Shown here one piece after another: positions 27,153 to 35,300 of a DNA stretch of 64,000 bases (its first letter is position 1; every line of letters starts with the position of its first letter). The position numbers and the translations under genes were made by a program. This DNA is from Eubacterium sp. MSJ-33 (GTDB lineage Bacteria; Bacillota; Clostridia; Lachnospirales; Lachnospiraceae): assembly GCF_022174665.1 (NCBI RefSeq), contig NZ_CP076562.1:2496525-2560524 (forward strand), given 5' to 3'. Below the pieces are notes generated by a model. That model was not told the origin of the DNA, searched no databases, and was given only the letters and a program-made list of their open reading frames with translations.

Positions 27153-28334
27153 ATGGCAAACGAAATTATGCTTAAGTATGGATGTAACCCGAATCAGAAA
27201 CCATCTCGTATCTACATGGAGGATGGAAGCGAGCTTCCGGTCAAGGTGATCAATGGCAAGCCGGGCTATATCAACTTTTTGGATGCATTTAACGGCTGGC
27301 AGCTTGTAAAGGAGCTGAAAGAAGCAACCGGACTTCCGGCAGCAACTTCTTTCAAGCATGTATCTCCGGCAGGTGCGGCTGTGGGACTTCCGCTTGACGA
27401 TACACTGGCAAAGATCTACTGGGTAGACGATCTCGGCGAGCTTTCTCCACTGGCATGTGCCTATGCGAGAGCAAGAGGCGCTGACCGTATGTCTTCCTTC
27501 GGTGATTTCATTGCACTTTCCGATGTGTGTGATAAGGATACAGCAAGACTGATTAAGCGTGAGGTATCCGATGGTGTGATTGCACCGGGTTACACAGACG
27601 AGGCAATCGAGCTTCTGATGCAGAAGAAAAAGGGTAATTACAATATTATTCAGATTGATCCTTCCTATGTACCGGCTCCAATTGAACATAAGCAGGTATA
27701 TGGCATCACATTTGAGCAGGGAAGAAATGAGCTTCCAATCAACGATGAATTGCTTTCAAACATTGTGACAAAGAACAAGGATCTTCCGGAATCTGCAAAG
27801 AACGATATGAAGATCGCTCTGATTACACTCAAATATACACAGTCAAACTCTGTATGCTATGTAAAGAACGGTCAGGCAATTGGTATCGGTGCCGGACAGC
27901 AGTCCCGTGTACACTGTACAAGACTTGCCGGACAGAAGGCAGATAACTGGTATCTTCGTCAGGCACCACAGGTTCTGAATCTGCAGTTTGTAGATTCCCT
28001 TGGACGTGCAGACCGCGACAATGCAATCGATGTCTACATTGGCGATGAGTATGAGGATGTACTTCGCGAGGGCGAATGGCAGAAGCGTTTCAAGGTAAAA
28101 CCACCGGTATTTACACGCGAGGAGAAGCGTGCATGGCTCGATGGAAATACCGACGTAACACTTGGTTCCGATGCATTCTTCCCATTCTCTGATAATGTAG
28201 AGCGTGCAAAGAAGAGCGGTGTGAAGTATATCGCACAGCCAGGTGGTTCTGTACGTGATGATCTCGTGATTGAGTGTGCAGACAAGTACGATATGGTTAT
28301 GTCATTTACAGGAATCCGTCTGTTCCATCACTAA
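27153..28334 (+). CDS. purH: AICAR transformylase, stand-alone PurH C-terminal domain
   Basis: A 393-residue enzyme that transfers a formyl group from 10-formyl-THF to AICAR. The protein begins directly in the transformylase fold (LKYGCNPNQKPSRI); motifs include SFKHVSPAGAAVG, DRMSSFGDFIALSD, IGAGQQSRVHC and the ending AQPGGSVRDD. The roughly 200-residue MGS-like IMP cyclohydrolase domain of ordinary PurH is absent, its step being covered by the upstream purO gene. The start follows GGAGG. A terminator is located 40 bases downstream. Confidence 0.9.
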   Translation: MANEIMLKYGCNPNQKPSRIYMEDGSELPVKVINGKPGYINFLDAFNGWQLVKELKEATGLPAATSFKHVSPAGAAVGLPLDDTLAKIYWVDDLGELSPLACAYARARGADRMSSFGDFIALSDVCDKDTARLIKREVSDGVIAPGYTDEAIELLMQKKKGNYNIIQIDPSYVPAPIEHKQVYGITFEQGRNELPINDELLSNIVTKNKDLPESAKNDMKIALITLKYTQSNSVCYVKNGQAIGIGAGQQSRVHCTRLAGQKADNWYLRQAPQVLNLQFVDSLGRADRDNAIDVYIGDEYEDVLREGEWQKRFKVKPPVFTREEKRAWLDGNTDVTLGSDAFFPFSDNVERAKKSGVKYIAQPGGSVRDDLVIECADKYDMVMSFTGIRLFHH

Positions 28335-28376
28335 TCGGATGCTGTAAGGCAGAATAATTACAGAAAGAAAATTGTG

Positions 28377-28413
28377 AATCCGCAAGGTCAGAAATGGCTT
28401 TGCGGATTTTTGC
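28377..28413 (+). terminator. Terminator of the purO-purH unit
   Basis: AATCCGCAA pairs with TTGCGGATT, followed by TTTTG. Confidence 0.75.
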
Positions 28414-28469
28414 ACAATAAGCGGCATACAAAGGGAAGAAAAATATTGGTAAAACAGTTGAAATCACGT

Positions 28470-28498
28470 TTGACATATGACGGAATATCCGATATAAT
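28470..28498 (+). promoter_or_regulatory. Consensus sigma-A promoter for greA-lysS
   Basis: TTGACA (28470-28475), 17 bases, TATAAT (28493-28498): both boxes are perfect. It lies 62 bases before greA. Confidence 0.85.
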
Positions 28499-28559
28499 TC
28501 AAGCATGTATGCTCGGAAGAAGTCTGGGCTAGTATTTCGTGAAAGAAAGGAAAAGAAAG

Positions 28560-29033
28560 ATGGCTGAGAAGAAGAATCTGTTGACAAGAGAAGGTCTTCG
28601 TAAATTAGAGGACGAGTTGCAGGATTTAAAGGTAAATAGACGTCAGGAAATTGCTCAGAAGATTAAGGAAGCAAGAGAGCAGGGAGACTTGTCCGAGAAC
28701 GCCGAGTACGATGCAGCAAAGGACGAGCAGAGAGATATCGAGGCTCGTATCGAAGAGATTGAGAAAATCCTTAAATATGCAGAGGTTGCGGACGAGGAAG
28801 AAGTTGAACAGGGTGTTGTAAACTTCGGTTCAGAAGTATCTATTTTGGATATTGGTCTGGATGAAGTGAATACATTTAAGATTGTAGGTTCTACGGAGTC
28901 AAATATTCTGGAGGGTAAGCTTTCTAATGAGTCTCCGCTTGGCATGGCTATTTTGAAGAGACGTGTAGGAGAGACGGTAACAGTTGAAGCACCGGAAGGT
29001 AACTTTGACTTCCGTATTTTGGATATTCGATAA
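28560..29033 (+). CDS. greA: Transcription elongation factor GreA
   Basis: A 157-residue factor that enters the RNA polymerase secondary channel and stimulates cleavage of backtracked RNA. The N-terminal antiparallel coiled coil carries the acidic tip (EQGDLSENAEYDAAKDEQ), and the C-terminal FKBP-like domain is intact (SPLGMAILKRRVGETVTVEAP). The start at 28560 follows GAAAGAAAGG. It is directly downstream of a perfect promoter, and lysS starts 18 bases after its stop, an arrangement common in Bacillota. Confidence 0.96.
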   Translation: MAEKKNLLTREGLRKLEDELQDLKVNRRQEIAQKIKEAREQGDLSENAEYDAAKDEQRDIEARIEEIEKILKYAEVADEEEVEQGVVNFGSEVSILDIGLDEVNTFKIVGSTESNILEGKLSNESPLGMAILKRRVGETVTVEAPEGNFDFRILDIR

Positions 29034-29051
29034 GAAAGAGAGATTGGAACA

Positions 29052-31085
29052 GTGGCAGAGAATAAGCAGCAGGATACAAACAAGCTGTTGCAGGTGCGCC
29101 GTGATAAGCTCGCGGAACTGCAGGCAGCAGGGAAGGACCCTTTTGAGATTACAAAGTATGATGTGACACATCACAGCTTGGATGTAAAAGAACAGTATGT
29201 AGCGCATGAAGCTGAACTTCTGGCAGGAAGACCGGCGCCTGTAGTGGAAGGCCTGGATGATGAGCAGAAGAAAGAAGTCCTGACAAACGATTACAATGAG
29301 AGAAGAGCAATTATGGATGCTTCTCCGATTCATGTGACAATTGCCGGACGTATGATGTTTAAGCGTGTCATGGGTAAAGCATCGTTCTGCAACATTCAGG
29401 ATTTGAAGGGAAATATTCAGGTTTATGTTGCAAGGGACCAGATCGGTGAAGACAGCTATGCTGATTTTAAGAAATCAGATATCGGTGATATCTATGGCGT
29501 GAAGGGATATGCATTCCGTACCAAGACAGGTGAGCTTTCTATTCATGCAGAGGAGATGACACTTCTGTCGAAGTCTTTGCAGATTCTTCCGGAGAAGTTC
29601 CATGGACTGACCGATACGGATGTACGTTATCGTCAGAGATACGTGGATCTGATCATGAATCAGGAGAGTAAAGAAGTATTTATCAAGCGTTCACAGATTC
29701 TGAAGGAGATTCGTAATTTCCTTGCAGGCCGTGATTTCATGGAAGTTGAGACACCAATGCTCGTTTCGAATGCCGGTGGTGCCGCTGCGAGACCATTTGA
29801 GACACATTACAATGCATTAAATGAAGATGTAAAGCTTCGTATCTCACTGGAATTATATCTGAAGAGACTGATTGTTGGTGGTCTGGAAAGAGTGTTCGAA
29901 ATCGGTCGTGTATTCCGTAATGAGGGTGTTGACACCCGCCACAATCCGGAGTTTACATTGATGGAGCTGTATCAGGCATATACCGATTACGAGGGCATGA
30001 TGGAACTGACAGAGTCTATGTTCCGTTACCTTGCAGAGAAGGTATGTGGCAGCACAAAGATTTCTTACAATGGTATTGAAATCGACTTTGGTAAGCCATT
30101 TGAGCGTCTGACAATGAATGACGCGATCAAGAAATATACAGGTATTGATTTTGATCAGGTAGCAGATGATGCAGAGGCGAAGAAGCTGGCCGACGAGCAC
30201 CATATCGCATACGAGGATCGTCATAAGAAGGGTGATATTATCAACCTGTTCTTCGAGGAGTTCTGCGAGGAGAAGCTGATCCAGCCAACATTTATCATGG
30301 ATCATCCAATCGAGATTTCTCCACTTACGAAGAAGAAACCTTCAGACCCAAGCAAGGTAGAGCGATTCGAACTCTTTATCAATACGTGGGAGATGTGTAA
30401 TGCATACTCTGAGCTGAACGATCCAATCGATCAGCGTGAGCGTTTCGCCGCACAGGATGCAAATGCAGCTGCAGGTGATGACGAGGCAGAGCATACAGAT
30501 GAAGATTTCCTGAATGCTTTGGAGATCGGTATGCCGCCAACGGGTGGTATCGGTTATGGTATTGACCGTTTGGTAATGCTACTTACAGATTCACAGGCAA
30601 TCAGGGATGTTTTGTTGTTCCCGACAATGAAGTCCCTCGGTGGTGTAAAATCCGAAAATGGTGTAAGTTCTAAAGAGGTTTCTACACCAAATTCAGAGCC
30701 TGAGAAAATTGATTTTTCTAAGGTAAAGGTTGAGCCTTTGTTTGAAGAAGATGTTGATTTTGATACATTCTCAAAGTCAGATTTCAGAGCTGTAAAGGTT
30801 AAAGAGTGTGTTGCAGTACCGAAGTCAAAGAAACTGTTACAGTTCACTCTTGATGACGGAACAGGCACAGACAGAACCATTTTAAGCGGTATTCACGCAT
30901 ATTACGAGCCGGAAGAACTTGTTGGTAAGACACTTATCGCAATCACAAATCTTCCTCCAAGAGCAATGATGGGCATTGACTCTTGTGGTATGCTTCTCAG
31001 TGCAGTACACGAAGAAGAAGGCGAAGAAAAGCTTCATCTCCTTATGGTAGATGACCATATTCCGGCAGGTGCAAAGCTGTATTAA
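29052..31085 (+). CDS. lysS: Lysyl-tRNA synthetase, class II, with C-terminal tRNA-binding domain
   Basis: A 677-residue enzyme charging tRNA-Lys. It starts with GTG at 29052, with only a weak AGAAAGAGAG upstream, so it probably relies on coupling to greA. The OB-fold anticodon domain (about 60-190) is followed by the class II core: motif 2 at FRNEGVDTRHNPEFTLMELY and motif 3 at GIGYGIDRLVML. After residue about 540 comes an acidic/Ser linker and a domain of about 115 residues (FDTFSKSDFRAVKVKECVAV; LSGIHAYYEPEELVGK; NLPPRAMMGIDSCGMLL). This is the EMAP/Trbp111-type tRNA-binding domain normally fused to MetRS. The linker and extra domain use more AT-rich codons than the core. Confidence 0.94.
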   Translation: MAENKQQDTNKLLQVRRDKLAELQAAGKDPFEITKYDVTHHSLDVKEQYVAHEAELLAGRPAPVVEGLDDEQKKEVLTNDYNERRAIMDASPIHVTIAGRMMFKRVMGKASFCNIQDLKGNIQVYVARDQIGEDSYADFKKSDIGDIYGVKGYAFRTKTGELSIHAEEMTLLSKSLQILPEKFHGLTDTDVRYRQRYVDLIMNQESKEVFIKRSQILKEIRNFLAGRDFMEVETPMLVSNAGGAAARPFETHYNALNEDVKLRISLELYLKRLIVGGLERVFEIGRVFRNEGVDTRHNPEFTLMELYQAYTDYEGMMELTESMFRYLAEKVCGSTKISYNGIEIDFGKPFERLTMNDAIKKYTGIDFDQVADDAEAKKLADEHHIAYEDRHKKGDIINLFFEEFCEEKLIQPTFIMDHPIEISPLTKKKPSDPSKVERFELFINTWEMCNAYSELNDPIDQRERFAAQDANAAAGDDEAEHTDEDFLNALEIGMPPTGGIGYGIDRLVMLLTDSQAIRDVLLFPTMKSLGGVKSENGVSSKEVSTPNSEPEKIDFSKVKVEPLFEEDVDFDTFSKSDFRAVKVKECVAVPKSKKLLQFTLDDGTGTDRTILSGIHAYYEPEELVGKTLIAITNLPPRAMMGIDSCGMLLSAVHEEEGEEKLHLLMVDDHIPAGAKLY

Positions 31086-31224
31086 GAAGTACCGTTTTAC
31101 CTTACAAAACGGGATGTATTTCATTTGTGAAAAAGCTCTGAAAATACACAAATACACCAAATTTACACCAAATGGTGCTTGAAACGGTGTAGAGCCTTAA
31201 AAATCGCATAATTTTCAAAATATA

Positions 31225-31254
31225 TGGGCAGTCCCAATCGGGATTGCCCATTTT
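31225..31254 (+). terminator. Terminator downstream of lysS
   Basis: TGGGCAGTCCC pairs with GGGATTGCCCA (G-T pairs allowed), followed by TTTT. The 140 bases between lysS and this hairpin hold no gene. Confidence 0.7.
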
Positions 31255-31297
31255 CAGAAAGAAAAAGATAAATTGGTATTTATAAAGGAGAATATTG

Positions 31298-31900
31298 ATG
31301 AAACTATTTTTATGTTCGCACTTTTCAAGTGTGGGAAGTCTGATAAAGGAAGAAATTGAAAATAAGAAAGTCGCATTTATTCCAACAGCTTCACTGCGTG
31401 AAGGCTACACCGGTTATGTCGGCTCGGCTCGAAAATTATTCAAAAAGTTGGGAGCAATCGTAACTGAAATTGATATTTCAACGGAGGCTTATTCAACGAT
31501 ACAGTCTGTTTTTGAAGAAGCAGATGTGATATATTTTACCGGCGGAAATTCTTTCTTTCTTATGGACCAGCTCCGTAAAACGGGAACTGATGGGCTACTG
31601 AAAAAGGAATTGGCAAATGGAAAATTGATGATCGGCGAGTCGGCAGGCGCAATTATATGCGCTCCAAGCATCCAATATATCGAGCAAATGGATGAAAAGC
31701 CAGAGGACTACTCACAAGAAGATGATGCAGGGCTTGATTTGATTGATTTCTATGTTCTTCCGCATTATCTTACAGCACCATTTAAGAAAGTTACCGAGAA
31801 AATAATGACTGAGTTTTCGGATTTGAATCTATGCCCGATTAACAACCGTCAGGGAATTGTAATTGATGGTGAAAGTTCAAAGGTTATTTGCAAAGACTAA
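31298..31900 (+). CDS. Peptidase S51 / class I glutamine amidotransferase-like protein (PepE type)
   Basis: A 200-residue cytoplasmic protein. The nucleophile is Ser115 in GESAGAI; other conserved segments are FIPTASLREGYTGYV, IYFTGGNSFFLM and the His-containing VLPHYL. This is the dipeptidase E fold, which cleaves Asp-X dipeptides in the best-known members. The start at 31298 follows AAAGGAG; the upstream TTG is not needed. It is monocistronic between two terminators and opens the accessory region that follows lysS. Confidence 0.8.
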   Translation: MKLFLCSHFSSVGSLIKEEIENKKVAFIPTASLREGYTGYVGSARKLFKKLGAIVTEIDISTEAYSTIQSVFEEADVIYFTGGNSFFLMDQLRKTGTDGLLKKELANGKLMIGESAGAIICAPSIQYIEQMDEKPEDYSQEDDAGLDLIDFYVLPHYLTAPFKKVTEKIMTEFSDLNLCPINNRQGIVIDGESSKVICKD

Positions 31901-31925
31901 TTTGAAAATTCCAGTTTGCCAACTT

Positions 31926-31967
31926 GCCCTTTGAGAGAAGAAAAATCTTTTCTTGATGGGCTTTTTT
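31926..31967 (+). terminator. Terminator of the S51 peptidase gene (repeat copy A)
   Basis: A hairpin GCCCTTTGAGAG ... followed by GGGCTTTTTTA. The same element recurs at 51559-51598 as part of the duplicated segment. Confidence 0.65.
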
Positions 31968-32164
31968 ATTTTTACTGAGATTCGCAAACTACAAGAAAAA
32001 GCCGAAACTTCATATACTTTAATCACAGAGGAAGTGGAGGTTTTGATATGAGTAACAGCTTAGCGGCGGTACATCCAGAATTGATTGTCGAATGGTCGGA
32101 TAGGAATTTACCGCTGACACCGGACAGCGTGACTTTCGGCTCGAATAAGAAAGTATGGTGGAAG
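31927..32164 (+). repeat. Duplicated segment, copy A
   Basis: About 238 bases covering the hairpin, spacer (TTCGCAAACTACAAGAAAAA), promoter/leader and first 39 codons of a zinc-ribbon gene. They reappear at 51559-51798 at roughly 90 percent identity by eye. Confidence 0.8.
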
Positions 32165-32617
32165 GCTTGGTGGAAGTGCAAGACTTGTGGCTATGAGTGG
32201 AACACACTTATCTCTACACGTTCAGGCGACAGTAAATGTCCTTGTTGCAGTGGCTATACATTTATAAAAGGCAGGAATGACCTAAAAAGTACACACCCAC
32301 AGATAGCCAAAGAATGGTCAGAGAAAAACTATCCTCTGCAACCGGATGAAGTCAATGCAAAGTCGAGGAAAAATGTATGGTGGCATTGCAGAAAATGTGG
32401 AAACGAGTGGAAATCAGTTATCAATGCCCGTGTGAAAGGAACGGTTTGCCCTGTCTGTGCAGAGCGAGAAGTACTTGCCGGATATAATGATTTGGCTACG
32501 ACGGATAAGCAGCTTTTGATAGAATGGAATTATGAATTAAATAAGTTGAAGCCGACGGAAGTTTCAAGAAATTCAGCAAAGAGAGCATGGTGGCAATGCA
32601 GATACGGTCATTCTTAA
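32048..32617 (+). pseudogene. Zinc-ribbon repeat protein, 3' truncated
   Basis: A 189-residue frame behind GGAAGTGGAGG. It consists of repeated treble-clef/zinc-ribbon units (PF14311-like). Each unit has a HPE(L)xxEW start, WWKC/WWHC and a Cys pair (CKTCGYEWN...CPCC; CRKCGNEWKS...CPVC). The third unit breaks off at WWQCRYGHS, where the second Cys pair should follow, and the DNA changes to a conjugative-element helicase tail. Proteins of this type accompany mobile elements and are probably nucleic-acid-binding. A near copy of the gene start occurs at 51679. Confidence 0.7.
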
Positions 32618-33267
32618 AATCCAATTTCTTATCAGAGAAATACGGACTGGAGGATAAGGTCATCAAGTTCTACCCACAACAGATTGCTTACTTGAAATCC
32701 CGCGTAGAGGGACTTACAAAAGATGTTGAAACAGCAAAATTACACCCGAAACCGATAGACGAGCAGCCGCTTGGAATGATGGTATCGGGTGTTTCTTATT
32801 TCGAAAAAGCCGAAGCAGGTCAGGCAATTATCAATGCCTGCAAGTCAATGAACAGTCCTGATGCGATAGCACTTGGCGAGTACCGTGGCTTTCAAATGGA
32901 ATTGTATTTTGATACGGTGCAGCGTAATTATGTTGTGAAATTAAAAGGCGAAACAAGCAGAGATGTACCGCTTGGCGATGATGCTCACGGTAATATCGTG
33001 AGAATAGATAACGGCATAGAACGCTTTGAGGAAGTACTTGCTGATACGAAAAACAGCCTTGAAAATACGGAGAAGCAGTTTGAAACAGCGAAGCAGGAAA
33101 TCGAAAAGCCGTTTGCAAAGGAGGAAGAATTGAGGGCAAAAACTGCCCGACTTGATGAGCTGAATATCCTGCTCAATATGGATAAAAAGGAAAATGAGAT
33201 TGTCGGCGGAGAGCCTGATGAGGGCGAAGCAGTCGGCGGCAGAAAGGAGGAATCGTATGAGAGATAA
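32613..33267 (+). pseudogene. C-terminal remnant of a conjugative-element SNF2-type helicase/methylase
   Basis: About 218 codons, open without a proper start (an ATG at 32587 lies inside the zinc-ribbon gene). The text (FLSEKYGLEDKVIKFYPQQI; PLGEYRGF-like ALGEYRGFQMEL; RLDELNILLNMDKKENEIV) matches the far C-terminus of the very large helicase-methylase proteins of Firmicutes conjugative elements. The catalytic parts are gone. The junction with the truncated zinc-ribbon gene is at about 32612, evidence for a deletion that fused two element genes. Confidence 0.8.
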
Positions 33268-33287
33268 ACAGGAAGGCGGTGGTCGAT

Positions 33288-33420
33288 ATGCCATTTATCG
33301 CCCCTGAGTTAATCATTCAGGCGAAGCAGATGGACTTATTAACCTAGAGGTGCGGATGAGGTGAAGCAGGAAGCGCCACATAAGGAAGTATCAAAGGTAA
33401 GAGAAGATAAAGCCAGATAG
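33288..33420 (+). pseudogene. Two ends of an element gene joined by deletion (TOPRIM/DUF3991-like start)
   Basis: The 19-codon frame at 33288 (MPFIAPELIIQAKQMDLLT, stop 33345-33347) matches the start of DUF3991/TOPRIM primase-like proteins of conjugative elements. One base later, in another frame, comes a charged ending (GADEVKQEAPHKEVSKVRE..., stop 33418-33420) typical of a gene tail. The simplest reading is an internal deletion that left the two ends; whether both come from the same gene is inference. Confidence 0.55.
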
Positions 33421-33466
33421 ATATGAGGACGTGGGAGAGATTCTGCGTCCCAACGTCCGTGTGGGC

Positions 33467-33495
33467 TTGCTTTTATTCGGATATTCGTATATAAT
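33467..33495 (+). promoter_or_regulatory. Sigma-A-type promoter of the GC-rich operon
   Basis: TTGCTT (33467-33472), 17 bases, TATAAT (33490-33495), 37 bases before the HTH gene. An upstream inverted repeat (GGACGTGGGA at 33427 and TCCCAACGTCC ending 33458) could be an operator or the terminator of the older transcript. Confidence 0.6.
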
Positions 33496-33531
33496 GTATC
33501 GTGTTGAGTATTATCCATGCGGAGGTGCGGT

Positions 33532-33741
33532 ATGAACGGGATCAAGGGCTATATCTCCATTCGGGAGGCGTCTTACCGTTGGGGCGTGTCAGAGCGGCGG
33601 GTCAACCAATACTGCGCCGAAGGGCGGATCCCCGGCGCGTCCCGGTTCGGGCGTTCATGGGCGATCCCGGAAAATGCGGAGAAACCGTCCGACCCGCGCT
33701 TTCAAGGACAGCACCGCGATTCCGGCAGGACAAGCACCTGA
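33532..33741 (+). CDS. Excisionase/MerR-like helix-turn-helix protein
   Basis: A 69-residue protein. The start at 33532 follows GGAGGTG. The winged-helix text (GYISIREASYRWGVSERRV, then GRIPGASRFGRSWAIP) is the small DNA-binding fold that ends in a Trp/Pro wing and is used by excisionases and by target-recognition HTH proteins. The tail is Ser/Arg/Asp-rich. It is the first gene of the sigma-factor operon and is separated from it by 48 bases. An autoregulatory role is a guess from position. Confidence 0.65.
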   Translation: MNGIKGYISIREASYRWGVSERRVNQYCAEGRIPGASRFGRSWAIPENAEKPSDPRFQGQHRDSGRTST

Positions 33742-33789
33742 CGGATCCTCCTCTGCATGGGAAGCATCCGCAAAAAGGAGGTGAACGCT

Positions 33790-34338
33790 ATGGCCTGCGA
33801 CGAGAGCTTGTACCGCCAATATCTGAACGGCGACGACGAAGGGCTCAATGCCCTGATGAAAAAATACGGCGACCCACTGACCCTGTATATCGACGGCTAT
33901 CTGCACGACGTTCACGAGGCGGAGGAGCTGATGCTGGACGTTTTCGCCTATCTGTTCACCAAAAAGCCGAAGATACGGGACGGCGGCTTCAAGGCGTATC
34001 TCTATAAGGCGGCGCGGCACATGGCGCTGCGCCATAAGAGCAAACGGAAGCCCCTGTTCAGCCTCGATACGCTGACCGGCGAGCCGGACGGACGGCTGCT
34101 GGCGGAGGAGGTCATCCGGACGGAGGAGCGCAACCGCGTCCTGCATTGCTGCATGAGCGAAATAAACCCGGACTATCGGGAAGTCCTCTATCTCACCTAT
34201 TTTGAGGATATGAGCTACGCGCAGGCGGCGGAGGTCACGGGAAAAACAGTAAAACAGATCACCAACATGGTGTATCGCGGAAAAAAGAGCCTGCGAAGGC
34301 TTTTAGAACGGGAGGGGATCACAGATGCGGAGTCATGA
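33790..34338 (+). CDS. ECF-like sigma-70 factor
   Basis: A 182-residue sigma factor. Region 2 (residues about 10-75: YLNGDDEGLNALMKKYGD, then HEAEELMLDVFAYLF) and region 4 (about 120-175: INPDYREVLYLTYFEDMSYA, then the helix-turn-helix AEVTGKTVKQITNMVYRGKK) are intact; region 3 is absent. The start at 33790 follows AAAAAGGAGGTG. The stop overlaps the start of a small membrane protein that takes the anti-sigma position. GC content (roughly 58-60 percent) is well above the surrounding genome, pointing to transfer. Confidence 0.88.
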   Translation: MACDESLYRQYLNGDDEGLNALMKKYGDPLTLYIDGYLHDVHEAEELMLDVFAYLFTKKPKIRDGGFKAYLYKAARHMALRHKSKRKPLFSLDTLTGEPDGRLLAEEVIRTEERNRVLHCCMSEINPDYREVLYLTYFEDMSYAQAAEVTGKTVKQITNMVYRGKKSLRRLLEREGITDAES

Positions 34339-34687
34339 AGAGCGCGTCGCGGAGACAAAGCGGCGCATCGCCAAAATTGAGCGGGAGAAACGGCGGCGGC
34401 GCAATACGGTCACCATGGCTTCCGCCGTGGCGGCGTGCCTTGCGTTGCTCATCGGCGCGTCCCTCGCCATGCCCGGCATTGCCGCGAGCATCCAGACAGG
34501 CGACTACTCCGGCTTTGAAACGGCGGCAAGCATCTTTCACGGCGGCGCTGCCTTGGGATACATCGTCATCGGGCTGCTGGCTTTTTTACTCGGCGTGTGC
34601 GTGACCGTTCTGTGTTTCCGGCTGCGTCAGATGAGCCGAGAGGACGGGCAGGACAGGGAAAGCGAGGATGCGCATGGAGCTGATTGA
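34325..34687 (+). CDS. Small two-helix membrane protein in anti-sigma position
   Basis: A 120-residue protein, overlapping the sigma gene by 14 bases. The N-terminal 35 residues are strongly charged and basic (KRRIAKIEREKRRRRN). They are followed by a helix (TVTMASAVAACLALLIGASLAM), a short Gly/Ser outside loop and a second helix (LGYIVIGLLAFLLGVCVTVLC). This layout fits a membrane-held anti-sigma factor with a cytoplasmic sigma-binding head, but no known anti-sigma domain is recognised. The gene at 36085 encodes a relative with the same second-helix pattern and CFRLR tail. Confidence 0.6.
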   Translation: MRSHEERVAETKRRIAKIEREKRRRRNTVTMASAVAACLALLIGASLAMPGIAASIQTGDYSGFETAASIFHGGAALGYIVIGLLAFLLGVCVTVLCFRLRQMSREDGQDRESEDAHGAD

Positions 34688-35300
34688 GAACCTGCTGCAA
34701 CTGCTGACCACGTTCGTCGGCGCACTGCTTTCGGGTATCGCCTACCGAAAAAGTGGGCGGCAGACGTATTTCCTGCTGCTGTGCTTCTACGGCTGCTTTG
34801 CCCTCGGCGCGCTCTACTGGACGCTGTATCTGCTGCTGTTCGATACCACACCGCGCGTTTTCTATGTCTCGGAGTTCGGCTGGGTGGCCAGCGTAATTTT
34901 CCTGCGCATTTTGCAGGCCACGCTCACCACTCAGGACGAGCGCAGCTTCCGCAGCCGCTCTGCATGGCTTTCGCCGCTGATCGGCGTACCGCTGCTGGCG
35001 TTCTACTGCACCTTCGGGGATATTCTCTCCAACCTGATCTGGTGCGGCATGATGATTTGGCTCTCCTTCTGCGCCATCCGTGGACTGGTCTACGCCAATG
35101 GGCAGACAGGCACGGCGCGGAATATGCGGTACTACCACATCGGCGTGCTGTGCTTTGCGTTTGCGGAGTATCTGCTTTGGACGGTGGGCTGCTTTTGGCC
35201 GGATACCTCTCTGGCAAGCCCCACCTTCTGGTGCGATATGCTGCTGACGCTCGCCATTCTCGGCCTGCTGCCCGCCACGAGAAAGGCGGTGGACGCATGA
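34674..35300 (+). CDS. Multi-pass membrane protein, unknown function
   Basis: About 208 residues with six to seven hydrophobic helices (NLLQLLTTFVGALLSG; FLLLCFYGCFALGALYW; IWCGMMIWLSFCAI and others). Start 34674 or 34668; the former is preferred for spacing to GCGAGG. The start overlaps the previous gene by 14 bases and the stop overlaps the start of the PrsW gene (ATGA), so the operon is tightly coupled. No signature residues of a known enzyme or transporter are visible. It may be a sensor or partner of the protease. Confidence 0.65.
   Translation: MELIENLLQLLTTFVGALLSGIAYRKSGRQTYFLLLCFYGCFALGALYWTLYLLLFDTTPRVFYVSEFGWVASVIFLRILQATLTTQDERSFRSRSAWLSPLIGVPLLAFYCTFGDILSNLIWCGMMIWLSFCAIRGLVYANGQTGTARNMRYYHIGVLCFAFAEYLLWTVGCFWPDTSLASPTFWCDMLLTLAILGLLPATRKAVDA

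Noticed and set aside
33501..34007. A 168-codon plus-strand frame overlapping the HTH and sigma genes
   Set aside because: It has no ribosome site and an Arg-rich shadow composition; both overlapped genes have proper starts and domains.
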